Positions 43,189 through 51,099 of a stretch of DNA of 64,000 nt are shown piece after piece. Made by a program: the position numbers and the translations under genes. The stretch spans positions 248,001 to 312,000 of the forward strand of contig NZ_JBNWEO010000013.1 in assembly GCF_050496765.1 (NCBI RefSeq), read 5' to 3'. Below the pieces are notes generated by a model. It was given only the letters and a program-made list of their open reading frames with translations. It did no database searches and had not been told where the DNA came from. The first letter of the stretch is position 1, and each line of letters opens with the position of its first letter. This DNA comes from JAEVLT01 sp050496765 (lineage in GTDB: Bacteria; Bacillota; Bacilli; Bacillales; Cytobacillaceae).

Positions 43189-43303
43189 GATCAATCAATC
43201 TCCTTTAAAAATAATGTCGAAAAGTGAAAATTAATGCTTGCCTCATTAACTTATACAATTTGCGTCATTTAGTCAACTACCCATCAATAGACTAAAAATG
43301 AAA

Positions 43304-43446
43304 GAAAACTCGTCGATTGGCGAATCCCTATGGAAGGTTCATGAGGCGTAGTTGAATTTATTACGCTCAAAAACGGCACATCCTGTGCCTTTCGCCTGAC
43401 TAGGGCATCGTGCCCGTCGTGGGTCAGAATTATGATATAAATTCAG
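43304..43446 (+). repeat. Dispersed structured repeat family 1, copy B
   Basis: The most divergent copy. Its hairpins read GGCACA-TCC-TGTGCC (43375-43389) and GGGC-ATCGT-GCCC (43403-43415), each showing a compensated base pair change relative to copies A and C; hairpin 1 is CTCGTC-GATT-GGCGAA. It lies in the 540-bp gap between the ptsH promoter side and the 3' end of glpD. The remaining gap holds a CGGACTGAA/TTCAGTCCG hairpin (about 43521-43588) and no convincing gene. Confidence 0.85.
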
Positions 43447-43628
43447 ATTTACTAAGAAAATCAGGCATATTGGACTTTGGATAGAACTAGTTTTCCCCTA
43501 AACAAATGAAAGATGTATAACGGACTGAAAACGAAAAAGAAAACAAGCTGCATTAGTAAAAAGAATATCACGATTTCCTTCAGTCCGACAACTAAAAAAA
43601 TCATATTAGAAAATGAAAAGTTTTTGAC

Positions 43629-43664
43629 AAAAAAAACTGCCAGCCAATCAATCTGCCGGCAGTT
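43629..43664 (-). terminator. Terminator after glpD
   Basis: Stem AACTGCCGGC/GCTGGCAGTT on the minus strand followed by seven T. Confidence 0.88.
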
Positions 43665-43727
43665 GCACCATGCTGCAAATTTTGCAGTATTTTGGAAGCT
43701 ATTTTTTCGCTTGAAAATTGATTTCCT

Positions 43728-45425
43728 TTACCGTTCGTTTACTGCTGAAGAAGAAAAATTGCCCTGATCATCGGCAGGAATGACTGCTGCATTTAATGCC
43801 TTTGTTAACTCTTCTGAATAATGCTGCTTTTGCCGATCGCTCCAGCAAAACCTTTCAGCCATATAAGCAATGACTTGATTGGACCACTTGCGTACCGTTT
43901 GGATATCAAATAATATTTTTCCAGTCCGGCGATGAAAGAAATCAACGGGTGTTGCTGCCATTTCTTCTTCAATCGCATAAATAAGCTGGGCAAACAGTGA
44001 AAGCGGCAAACCAAATTTTAGAGCTTCTGCTTTGAATTTTTTGGCAAGCTGGAAGACCGTTTTCACATTTGATCCATAACGATTGGCTAACATTTCCGCA
44101 TCTTCGTTTGTCAGTCCTGCTGCTACGCCGAGCGCGATATGGGATGCAACAAACGTTTTATAATTTGCTGATCCGCCGACATCACCGCCGGAAATCGGCA
44201 AATGCTTTGTGCAGCATGCCGGGAAAGTTCTTCCCTCTTCTGTCGAAAACTTTTCTGCTAACCGATCTGTAACCATTTCCGCCATTTTCCGGTAGCCCGT
44301 TAATTTTCCTCCAGCGATCGTAATAAGACCTGAAGCTGATTCCCAAATTTCATCTTTTCTTGAAATTTCCGAGGCGGATTTACCCTCTTCGTAAATAAGC
44401 GGACGAACACCAGCCCAACTTGATTCAATATCTTTTTCACTTATTTTTACATCAGGAAACATATAGTTAATGGCATTGATAATATAGCTGCGATCGGCAA
44501 TCGTCATATAAGGAGTTGCAGCATCTTCATTATAGAAGGTGTCTGTTGTGCCGACATATGCTTTGCCTTCACGGGGGATGGCGAAAACCATTCGCCCGTC
44601 GGGTGTGTCGAAATAAACTGCTTGCTTGAGCGGAAACCGGGATTGGTCAATAACGAGATGAACCCCTTTTGAAAGCTGCAGCACCTTTCCTTTTTTGGAT
44701 TGATCCATATCGCGGATCTGGTCAACCCATGGACCTGCCGCATTGACAATTTTCTTGGCAACCACCTCGAATTTTTCCCCGGTTAATTGGTCTTCCACTA
44801 CCGCCCCTCTTAGTTTTCGCTGCTGATCATAAAGGAACTGAACGACTTTTGTATAATTGGTAACAACCGCCCCTTTTTCATGTGCCGCTTTCATGACTTC
44901 AATCGTTAATCTTGCATCATCTGTTCGATATTCTACATAATACCCGCCGCCTTTTAGGCCGGTTTTTTTAATCAGGGGTTCTTTTGCAAGAGTTTGATCC
45001 GTTGTGAGCATGGAACGGCGTTCTGATTTTTTCACTGCAGCCAAGAAGTCGTAAACCGCGAGCCCGATGGATGTGCTAAATTTGCCAAATGTTCCGCCTT
45101 TATGAATTGGCAAAAGCATCCATTCCGGAGTGGTGACATGGGGGCCGTTTTCATAAACGATCGCCCGTTCTTTTCCGACTTCGGCAACCATTTTTACCTC
45201 AAATTGTTTCAAATAACGCAATCCGCCATGAACAAGCTTTGTTGAACGGCTGGAAGTTCCCGCTGCAAAATCCTGCATTTCCACTAAAGCTACTTTCATG
45301 CCTCTTGTTGCTGCATCAAGTGCGATGCCTGCTCCAGTAATACCTCCTCCAACTACAAGTACATCAAAGATTTCTCCCTGAAGTTTTTCGATAATTTCTT
45401 TTCGGTTTAAAACGGAAAATTTCAT
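43728..45425 (-). CDS. glpD: Aerobic glycerol-3-phosphate dehydrogenase
   Basis: FAD-dependent, membrane-associated enzyme of 565 residues that oxidises glycerol-3-phosphate to dihydroxyacetone phosphate and feeds electrons to quinones. FAD motif VVGGGITGAGIALDAA near 24, then GTSSRSTKLVHGGLRYL and the C-terminal DAO domain. ATG 45425 follows AAAGGAGACGATG. Expression should depend on GlpP because a strong leader terminator separates it from glpK. Confidence 0.96.
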   Translation of the reverse strand: MKFSVLNRKEIIEKLQGEIFDVLVVGGGITGAGIALDAATRGMKVALVEMQDFAAGTSSRSTKLVHGGLRYLKQFEVKMVAEVGKERAIVYENGPHVTTPEWMLLPIHKGGTFGKFSTSIGLAVYDFLAAVKKSERRSMLTTDQTLAKEPLIKKTGLKGGGYYVEYRTDDARLTIEVMKAAHEKGAVVTNYTKVVQFLYDQQRKLRGAVVEDQLTGEKFEVVAKKIVNAAGPWVDQIRDMDQSKKGKVLQLSKGVHLVIDQSRFPLKQAVYFDTPDGRMVFAIPREGKAYVGTTDTFYNEDAATPYMTIADRSYIINAINYMFPDVKISEKDIESSWAGVRPLIYEEGKSASEISRKDEIWESASGLITIAGGKLTGYRKMAEMVTDRLAEKFSTEEGRTFPACCTKHLPISGGDVGGSANYKTFVASHIALGVAAGLTNEDAEMLANRYGSNVKTVFQLAKKFKAEALKFGLPLSLFAQLIYAIEEEMAATPVDFFHRRTGKILFDIQTVRKWSNQVIAYMAERFCWSDRQKQHYSEELTKALNAAVIPADDQGNFSSSAVNER

Positions 45426-45446
45426 GTTTCATCGTCTCCTTTAAAA

Positions 45447-45502
45447 TAGAAAGAGACCACAAATATCATTACCGCGGATCCGATAATGCATTTGTGGTCT
45501 CT
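45447..45502 (-). terminator. glpD leader terminator, probable GlpP antitermination site
   Basis: Perfect 13-bp stem AGAGACCACAAAT/ATTTGTGGTCTCT (45490-45502, 45452-45464) followed on the minus strand by TTCTATTTT, 25 bases before the glpD start. In B. subtilis GlpP with glycerol-3-phosphate prevents termination at such an inverted repeat in the glpD leader. Confidence 0.85.
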
Positions 45503-45565
45503 CCGATTTCTCCTGCCTTTTATTAACTTAATTATATAATATCATAAATAGGACAATTTGCATAC

Positions 45566-47056
45566 TTATTTAAATGCCATCGCCGCATTTACTGCCTTTT
45601 TCCATCCAGAATATAAATCATTTTGCACATCTCGGGACATATTTGGGCTGAATTGACGGTCAAGCGCCCATTGTTTAGAGATTTCCGCCTGGTTTTCCCA
45701 AAAACCGACGGCAAGTCCTGCTAAATACGCTGCTCCAAGCGCGGTTGTTTCGTTCACCTTTGGGCGTTCAACCGGTACATTTAAAATATCGCTCTGGAAA
45801 GCCATTAAAAAATTGTTTTTAACAGCCCCTCCGTCAACTCTGAGCGTTTTCAGCCCGATCCCAGAGTCTGCTTCCATCGCCGAAAGCACGTCTTTTGTCT
45901 GATAAGCCAGCGATTCAAGTGTAGCCCGGATAAAATGTTCTTTCGTAGTGCCGCGTGTTAATCCGAAAACAGCACCGCGAACATGGCTGTCCCAATAAGG
46001 TGTGCCAAGTCCGACAAAGGCAGGAACAACATATACTCCATCGGTCGAGGCAACTCTGATGGCATATTCCTCGCTGTCACTAGCATTTTTTAACATCCGA
46101 AGGCCATCCCGAAGCCATTGGATAGCGGATCCCGCCACAAAAATACTGCCTTCCAACGCGTATTCGACTTTTCCATTCAGCCCCCAGGCAATAGTGGTCA
46201 AAAGGCCATTGTCCGATTGCACGGCTTTTTCACCCGTATTCATCAACATAAAACAGCCGGTTCCATACGTATTCTTCGCCATGCCTTCATGAAAACAGGC
46301 CTGACCGAATAATGCGGCCTGCTGATCGCCAGCGACACCGGCAATCGGTATTTCTTTGCCGAAGAAATGATAATCAACGGTTTTTGCGTAAATTTCCGAT
46401 GAAGGGTGAACTTCCGGAAGCATCGCTTGCGGAACCGTTAGAATCTTCAATAATTCTTCGTCCCATTGAAGTTCATGGATATTATACATCAGTGTCCGTG
46501 AGGCATTGGAATAATCTGTTACATGCGCTCTGCCACCGGACAATTTCCAAATCAGCCACGTATCGATCGTCCCAAACAGCAATTTTCCTTGTTCGGCTTT
46601 TTCCCGGGCCCCTTTCACATTATCAAGAATCCACTTTACTTTTGTTCCAGAGAAATAAGCGTCGATCAGCAGGCCCGTTTTTTTGCGAAAAACTTCATTT
46701 AAACCCCTAGCTTTTAGTTCTTCACAAATCTCGCTTGTTTGCCGCGACTGCCAGACAATCGCATGGTAAATAGGTTCACTTGTATCCTTGTCCCAAACAA
46801 CCGTTGTCTCCCGCTGATTGGTTATCCCAATCCCGGCAATTTGCTCCGGTTTTGTATTGGTTTCGGACAGAACAGCAGCAATAACAGATAGAATGGAGCC
46901 CCAAATTTCATTCGCATTATGCTCAACCCAACCCGGCTTCGGAAAATACTGGGTAAATTCTTTTTGCGCAATATGGACAATCTCCCCCTGTTTGTTAAAC
47001 AGAATCGCCCGCGAACTGGTTGTTCCTTGATCAAGTGATAAAATGTATTTTTCCAT
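45566..47056 (-). CDS. glpK: Glycerol kinase
   Basis: FGGY-family kinase of 496 residues converting glycerol and ATP to glycerol-3-phosphate. N-terminal LDQGTTSSRAILF and the FGGY-type signatures are present. His230 lies in DYHFFGKEIPIAG, the site phosphorylated by HPr in Firmicutes to activate the enzyme, linking it to PtsI and HPr 3 kb away. It follows glpP by 28 bases. A glpF facilitator gene, present in B. subtilis, is absent here. Confidence 0.97.
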   Translation of the reverse strand: MEKYILSLDQGTTSSRAILFNKQGEIVHIAQKEFTQYFPKPGWVEHNANEIWGSILSVIAAVLSETNTKPEQIAGIGITNQRETTVVWDKDTSEPIYHAIVWQSRQTSEICEELKARGLNEVFRKKTGLLIDAYFSGTKVKWILDNVKGAREKAEQGKLLFGTIDTWLIWKLSGGRAHVTDYSNASRTLMYNIHELQWDEELLKILTVPQAMLPEVHPSSEIYAKTVDYHFFGKEIPIAGVAGDQQAALFGQACFHEGMAKNTYGTGCFMLMNTGEKAVQSDNGLLTTIAWGLNGKVEYALEGSIFVAGSAIQWLRDGLRMLKNASDSEEYAIRVASTDGVYVVPAFVGLGTPYWDSHVRGAVFGLTRGTTKEHFIRATLESLAYQTKDVLSAMEADSGIGLKTLRVDGGAVKNNFLMAFQSDILNVPVERPKVNETTALGAAYLAGLAVGFWENQAEISKQWALDRQFSPNMSRDVQNDLYSGWKKAVNAAMAFK

Positions 47057-47084
47057 AAAAATCCCCCTCGTTTTACTATTTCAT

Positions 47085-47642
47085 TCAATTGTTAACGATT
47101 TCAAATTTGTCCCATAGTTCTTTTTTTGAAGTTGTGACCGCCTCTGCCCCTGATTTTAAGGCATTTTCCACTTCTTCCGGTGTGCGAATCAAACCACCAG
47201 CAAACACAGGGATGTTCAGGCGTTGCTTTACTTCTTGAATCATCCATGTCATCGCTCCCGGCAGGACTTCTATATAATCGGGCTGTGTTTTTTCAACAAG
47301 CTTGTAGCTTTTTTCCAGCGCGTGGGAATCAAGCATAAAGATCCGCTGAACAGCCACTACTCCTTTTTGCTTTGCTTTTAAAATCACACTTGATTTTGTT
47401 GAAATTAAACCATGTGGTTTGAATTCCTGACAAATGTACTCGGTCGCGTATTCATCGTTCTTGATTCCATGGATTAAATCGACATGATAGATCATTTTCT
47501 TTCCATTTTGCTTAGCGAGTTGATTAATATTTTTCAGCTGAGCAATGTGCATATCAAGAAAAATTCCAATCTGATAAGAGCTTTTTAAAAATCGTTCAAA
47601 TTCTTTCATGTTGGCAGAAGCAGGTAAAATTTTTTGATTCAT
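47085..47642 (-). CDS. glpP: Glycerol-3-phosphate-responsive antiterminator
   Basis: RNA-binding antiterminator of 185 residues, predicted TIM-barrel fold, that acts on the glpD leader in the presence of glycerol-3-phosphate. Signatures: LDMHIAQLKNINQLAKQNGK, YHVDLIHGIKNDEYATEYI and the phosphate-binding PVFAGGLIRTPEEV. ATG 47642 follows AAGGAACATCAG. First gene of glpP-glpK-(terminator)-glpD. Confidence 0.94.
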   Translation of the reverse strand: MNQKILPASANMKEFERFLKSSYQIGIFLDMHIAQLKNINQLAKQNGKKMIYHVDLIHGIKNDEYATEYICQEFKPHGLISTKSSVILKAKQKGVVAVQRIFMLDSHALEKSYKLVEKTQPDYIEVLPGAMTWMIQEVKQRLNIPVFAGGLIRTPEEVENALKSGAEAVTTSKKELWDKFEIVNN

Positions 47643-47711
47643 TATCTGATGTTCCTTTCCCCAATCAGTTCTTTTGGAAGGTTTTTTTGCAAAGTATGCG
47701 TTCTATAAAAT

Positions 47712-47752
47712 AAAAGGGCGGTTGATCATGTTAAAAGTCAATCGCCCTTTTT
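47712..47752. terminator. Terminator between the Spo0E-like gene and glpP
   Basis: Imperfect stem AAAAGGGCGGTTGA/TCAATCGCCCTTTT with T tails. The 150 bases to its right (47753-47902) hold a long imperfect hairpin CTCCCTCTC/GAGAGGAAG and no gene. Confidence 0.75.
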
Positions 47753-47902
47753 AGCCAATCAGAATTTATTTTCTGTAAGTCGAATGTGAAATGTCTGATG
47801 ACCTTCCTACGTTCACCAGCAGGCAAATCTCCCTCTCGTATAAACGATTCATCCTTGAAAGAGAGGAAGCCTTTGGGAGTGCTGGATTTGATATACGCAA
47901 AA

Positions 47903-48100
47903 TTAGCTATATAGCCGAGATGATCTCGCCTTTTTAGTTGTCGAAATTTTTTGGTGGAGATTTAATAAATCATCAAGCTCCCTGCTTTTGCTGAGCGTTT
48001 GCTCACTAGAAAGGCCTGTTTTGACAGCGGATAAAACCATTTCGTTACGCTTTGTTTCAATTTGATGCAGTAAAAATTCCATTTTACTTAACGCCTTCAT
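47903..48100 (-). CDS. Spo0E-like aspartyl-phosphate phosphatase
   Basis: Small helical protein of about 65 residues with the Spo0E signature in degenerate form: LSKSRELDDLLN, where the family usually has SQELD. Such proteins dephosphorylate Spo0A~P and delay sporulation. I start at ATG 48100 behind AAAGGGGTG; GTG 48109 is an alternative. It is unlinked to other phosphorelay genes here except the KinD-like kinase at 54 kb. Confidence 0.8.
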   Translation of the reverse strand: MKALSKMEFLLHQIETKRNEMVLSAVKTGLSSEQTLSKSRELDDLLNLHQKISTTKKARSSRLYS

Positions 48101-48199
48101 CCACAGCACCCCTTTCCTATATACATATTTTACTATTTAGAACAAAAATAGGACAAGGGTTTTGCAGAAAAAAACATATTTTTCAATACCTTTTTCTGG

Positions 48200-48394
48200 C
48201 TAGCTCCGCGGTGTCGCAATATATTGATAGATTACATGACCACCGTGCTGTCCAATTCCACGAAAATGCTTAAAATCCGGTCTTTTGACAAGTACCGAAC
48301 GAAATTTCAAAAAGTCCTCTTTCTTCACATAAAGTTCGGAAAGAGCACCAGACTTTAATTGATCCAATAGCCCCTGAATGCTTTCTTCGTTCAC
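48200..48394 (-). CDS. Small hypothetical protein
   Basis: About 64 residues from GTG 48394, which has AAAGGAGAG upstream. The N-terminal half is helical (EESIQGLLDQLKSGALSELY) and the C-terminal half contains FKHFRGIGQHGGHVIYQY. I do not recognise the family. It follows its own 240-bp upstream gap with an AT-rich promoter region shared divergently with ykvS. Confidence 0.6.
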   Translation of the reverse strand: MNEESIQGLLDQLKSGALSELYVKKEDFLKFRSVLVKRPDFKHFRGIGQHGGHVIYQYIATPRS

Positions 48395-48640
48395 TAAAAT
48401 CTCTCCTTTGACCATTTACAAGCTAGCAGCTATTTAGAGTGTACTGCCTTCGAAACAGTCATTATATTAAAATAAGAAACGTATCTTTATACAAGAAATT
48501 TTAAAGGATGACGATTCCTTTTTTCAAGATTTTATGAAATTGTCATATTAAAGACTTTACGAAAATAAAAAAGTAGTGCAAACTGTTATTTAAATAGATT
48601 TTTCATTGGTATAAGCTGGCAGGTAAAGGAGAGAGGATCA

Positions 48641-48829
48641 TTGAAAAAAGCAGAAGTAGGAAATGTCATTGAGTTCCGCGGGGGATTGCAGGGAATCGTT
48701 GAAAAAGTAAATGAAAACTCTGTTATTGTTGACCTAACGTATATGGACAATTATCGTGATCTGGAACTGGAGCAGCGTACTGTTATCAACCATAAAAATT
48801 ACAAGGTAATAAAAGAAAGCGCTTTTTAA
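48641..48829 (+). CDS. ykvS: YkvS, DUF2187 family (KOW-like) protein
   Basis: Protein of 62 residues with a KOW-like beta fold: VGNVIEFRGGLQGIVEKVNE and NSVIVDLTYMDNY match YkvS. TTG 48641 starts behind AAAGGAGAGAGG. Synteny with ykvI agrees. Function is unknown; RNA or ribosome binding is plausible from the KOW pattern. Confidence 0.87.
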   Translation: MKKAEVGNVIEFRGGLQGIVEKVNENSVIVDLTYMDNYRDLELEQRTVINHKNYKVIKESAF

Positions 48830-48854
48830 TCACAGAATACGCTTTCGAAAAATG

Positions 48855-48881
48855 AGCGGCCTTTCTGGCTGCTTTTTCTAT
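48855..48881 (+). terminator. Terminator after ykvS
   Basis: Stem AGCGGCC/GGCTGCT (one wobble pair) followed by TTTTTCT. Confidence 0.6.
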
Positions 48882-48942
48882 TAAAGCCAATAAATCAAAT
48901 ATGCCCTCACCACTCGAAAGGGTCATTGGGCATTGGGAAAAA

Positions 48943-49065
48943 TTAGTTGCTGTCGTTTCCGTTTTTTCCAGCTAACTCCTTAAGCGATTTTATTTTTCCA
49001 TGCGGATTCTGATCCTGCTTGCGAACCGTCCATTCCCGTTCTTGTTCACGTTTTGATTTTGACAT
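48943..49065 (-). CDS. Small hydrophilic peptide (DUF6254-like)
   Basis: Peptide of 40 residues, MSKSKREQEREWTVRKQ followed by DQNPHGKIKSLKELAG, too short for usual gene finders but with a strong ribosome site GGAGGGG before ATG 49065. It resembles short Bacillaceae peptides I recall as DUF6254, uncertain. It is basic and probably unstructured. It is convergent with ykvS and divergent from the CPBP gene. Confidence 0.6.
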   Translation of the reverse strand: MSKSKREQEREWTVRKQDQNPHGKIKSLKELAGKNGNDSN

Positions 49066-49197
49066 AGGTAATCCCCTCCTTTCATCTTATAGGATTTTCT
49101 TTTTTTTTCGATCTTATGAAAATGTGAGGTAATTCCTTTCCCTTTCACGCGTTATTTTGTTAAAATAAACTTTGTTTTTAGAAAGGGGAATAATTGA

Positions 49198-49809
49198 ATG
49201 AAATTACATACAGTCGATCTGCGCCTTGTTCTCGGGTTGGTGCTTGCACATTTTCTTCTTTTTTTCAGTTTTAGCGAAAGATCAATTTTCTGGTATATTT
49301 TTGCTGCTTCCATCCTCATGCTAATTGCATATGCCACGTTTCAAGGAGAAGTTGACGACGAAGTATCTTTTTTTTCCTACATCTTCTTCGGCATTCTTTC
49401 CGGCGTGCTTCTGTTCGCAGTAATCTGGCTTGCTTATAAAGGCATCCAACTCTTTCATCTGCCATTTGAAAGTAGTGTGGGCCGCTTATATAGATGGTAT
49501 GCTCCATCAGCTTTTTGGGAGTTTTTAGCGTTAATTTTAGTTGCTGCACCAGGAGAAGAATTTTTCTGGAGGGGATTTATCCAAAAAAGGTTAATGAAAA
49601 AGTTTAACCCCTTTGCCAGCATTTTGCTTGGAGCCGTTTTATACGCTTCAGTACAAATTTACTCTGGCCAATTGTTATTGATTCTTGCCGCATTATTCAC
49701 CGGATTCGTCTGGGGCTGGCTGTATTTTAAGAAAAAAAGCATGCCATTGGTGATTGTTTCACATCTAATTTTTGATGTTCTTTTGTTCATTCTTATACCA
49801 TTAAAATAA
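49198..49809 (+). CDS. CPBP-family intramembrane metalloprotease
   Basis: Membrane protein of 203 residues with about six spans. The CPBP (Abi) motifs are visible: EEFFWRGFIQKRL (motif 1, near 117), YASVQIYSG (motif 2) and SHLIFDVLLF (motif 3 with His and Asp). Family members cleave prenylated or small membrane substrates and some mediate bacteriocin immunity; the substrate here is unknown. ATG 49198 follows AAAGGGGAAT. Confidence 0.85.
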   Translation: MKLHTVDLRLVLGLVLAHFLLFFSFSERSIFWYIFAASILMLIAYATFQGEVDDEVSFFSYIFFGILSGVLLFAVIWLAYKGIQLFHLPFESSVGRLYRWYAPSAFWEFLALILVAAPGEEFFWRGFIQKRLMKKFNPFASILLGAVLYASVQIYSGQLLLILAALFTGFVWGWLYFKKKSMPLVIVSHLIFDVLLFILIPLK

Positions 49810-49845
49810 AAGCATCTGATTAATTTATACAGATGCTTTTGTTCG
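49806..49845. terminator. Bidirectional terminator CPBP gene / ykvI
   Basis: Stem AAAAGCATCTG/CAGATGCTTTT between convergent genes. Confidence 0.88.
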
Positions 49846-49856
49846 TATTGCGATCG

Positions 49857-50906
49857 CTATTCACCTTTTATTTTTAACGGTTTCATCCATAACAAGATAA
49901 AAAAAAGAAGGCTCACATAACCGAACAGCGGATACAAATAGGAAAGAAGTTCACCATAATCAACAAGGCTGATGATATAGGCAATTGAAAATATAAAAAT
50001 AACGGAAACAATCGTCGGGATTGGTACATATTGTTTCATTTGCCGCTCTAGTCCAAAAACATTTCCAATCACAGAAGTGAAAATTTCACTATAAATCACA
50101 AGAACGAAAATCCAGTAAAGGCTGGAGGCAACATTTTTCATGATTACTGCCATCGGAATTTGATAACTTTGCAAATTGGGCAGCATGATCAAGGTAAAAT
50201 GACTGGAAAGCAAAATAACCGTCAATGCAATCCCACCTAAAATTCCGCCCCATTTGATTGTCCAATCATCCTTAATCTCTGTTGCAATCGGCACTAAAAC
50301 CGCTTGAGCCAATGCAAGGTTAAAGGCTGAATAGGAAAACGGAGCAACTACGGCCTTCCAGCCATCGTCTGCATGGGGAATCCACAAAAGCTGCTCCACA
50401 AAATGCGGCATTTGAATCGAAAACCCCATAAGCAACAAACTAAAAGAAATCATCAGTGGAACGACAAACGTATTTACAACAAACAACCCTTTTACCCCGA
50501 CAAGCATCACCGCTATTGATAAAAAAATCGTTAAATAAACGCCCAAGCTTTTTCCAAGTCCAAGCTGTTCTTCAAAAACGGCACCCGCACCCGAAAGCAT
50601 AACCGCACTTACTCCAAGAAGCATGAACAGCATCAGTAAGTTAATCCCTCTGCCAATCCAAGATCCGAACAAATAAATCGTGAATTCCTGATATGATTTT
50701 GCTCCAATTTGCGCGGCCATTCTCATTAGTTTTGTTCCCATCGCGATCAGCAAATAACCGCTCATGAGGATGCTAAGTAAACCAAAAAAGCCGAACCGTG
50801 AAAAAAACTCTACAATTTCTCGGCCTGTTGCAAATCCTGCCCCTACCACTGTCCCTACATAAACAGCCGCAATTTGCAACGCAGCCGCCCATTTCTTTCC
50901 CCCCAT
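49857..50906 (-). CDS. ykvI: YkvI-type membrane transporter
   Basis: Integral membrane protein of 349 residues with about ten spans. The first span region YVGTVVGAGFATGREIVEFF resembles the unwound Na+-site helix of LeuT-fold transporters and matches B. subtilis YkvI. Substrate is unknown; an amino acid symporter is the family-level guess. ATG 50906 follows AGGAGGTAGCG. It is divergent from clpE as in B. subtilis. Confidence 0.87.
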   Translation of the reverse strand: MGGKKWAAALQIAAVYVGTVVGAGFATGREIVEFFSRFGFFGLLSILMSGYLLIAMGTKLMRMAAQIGAKSYQEFTIYLFGSWIGRGINLLMLFMLLGVSAVMLSGAGAVFEEQLGLGKSLGVYLTIFLSIAVMLVGVKGLFVVNTFVVPLMISFSLLLMGFSIQMPHFVEQLLWIPHADDGWKAVVAPFSYSAFNLALAQAVLVPIATEIKDDWTIKWGGILGGIALTVILLSSHFTLIMLPNLQSYQIPMAVIMKNVASSLYWIFVLVIYSEIFTSVIGNVFGLERQMKQYVPIPTIVSVIFIFSIAYIISLVDYGELLSYLYPLFGYVSLLFFILLWMKPLKIKGE

Positions 50907-51001
50907 ATAAACGCTACCTCCTCATCTTTACTATATGTGGAGATGGACAAACAAAGACGAGCTTTTTTCTCGGTAAGAAAAAATTTCCATAAACAAAATA
51001 C

Positions 51002-51058
51002 TTGAAAGTCAAAAAAGGTCAGAGTATACTCAAGTCATAAAGGTCAAAGTTAGTCAAA
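51002..51058 (+). promoter_or_regulatory. clpE promoter with two CtsR operators
   Basis: TTGAAA (51002-51007), 17-bp spacer, TATACT (51025-51030). AGTCAAAAAAGGTCAGA (51007-51023) and GGTCAAAGTTAGTCAAA (51042-51058) each fit the CtsR consensus RGTCAAANANRGTCAAA at 16 of 17. One operator covers the spacer and the other the initiation region, 35 bp apart, a layout that blocks polymerase. Confidence 0.88.
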
Positions 51059-51099
51059 GTCAATTGACCAAAGTTTTTATTTAGAGGAGGTTTTTATTT

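Noticed and set aside
43513..43767. 84-residue ORF between ptsH and glpD
   Set aside because: Lys- and Phe-rich AT-driven composition, passes through the glpD terminator and into glpD in antisense.
46312..46710. 132-residue ORF antisense to glpK
   Set aside because: Shadow of a strongly conserved gene; no ribosome site or promoter.
47753..47902. Fourth copy of structured repeat family 1
   Set aside because: A long imperfect hairpin is present, but none of the conserved blocks (GTAGTTGAATTTA, CGCCTGACTAGG) occur.
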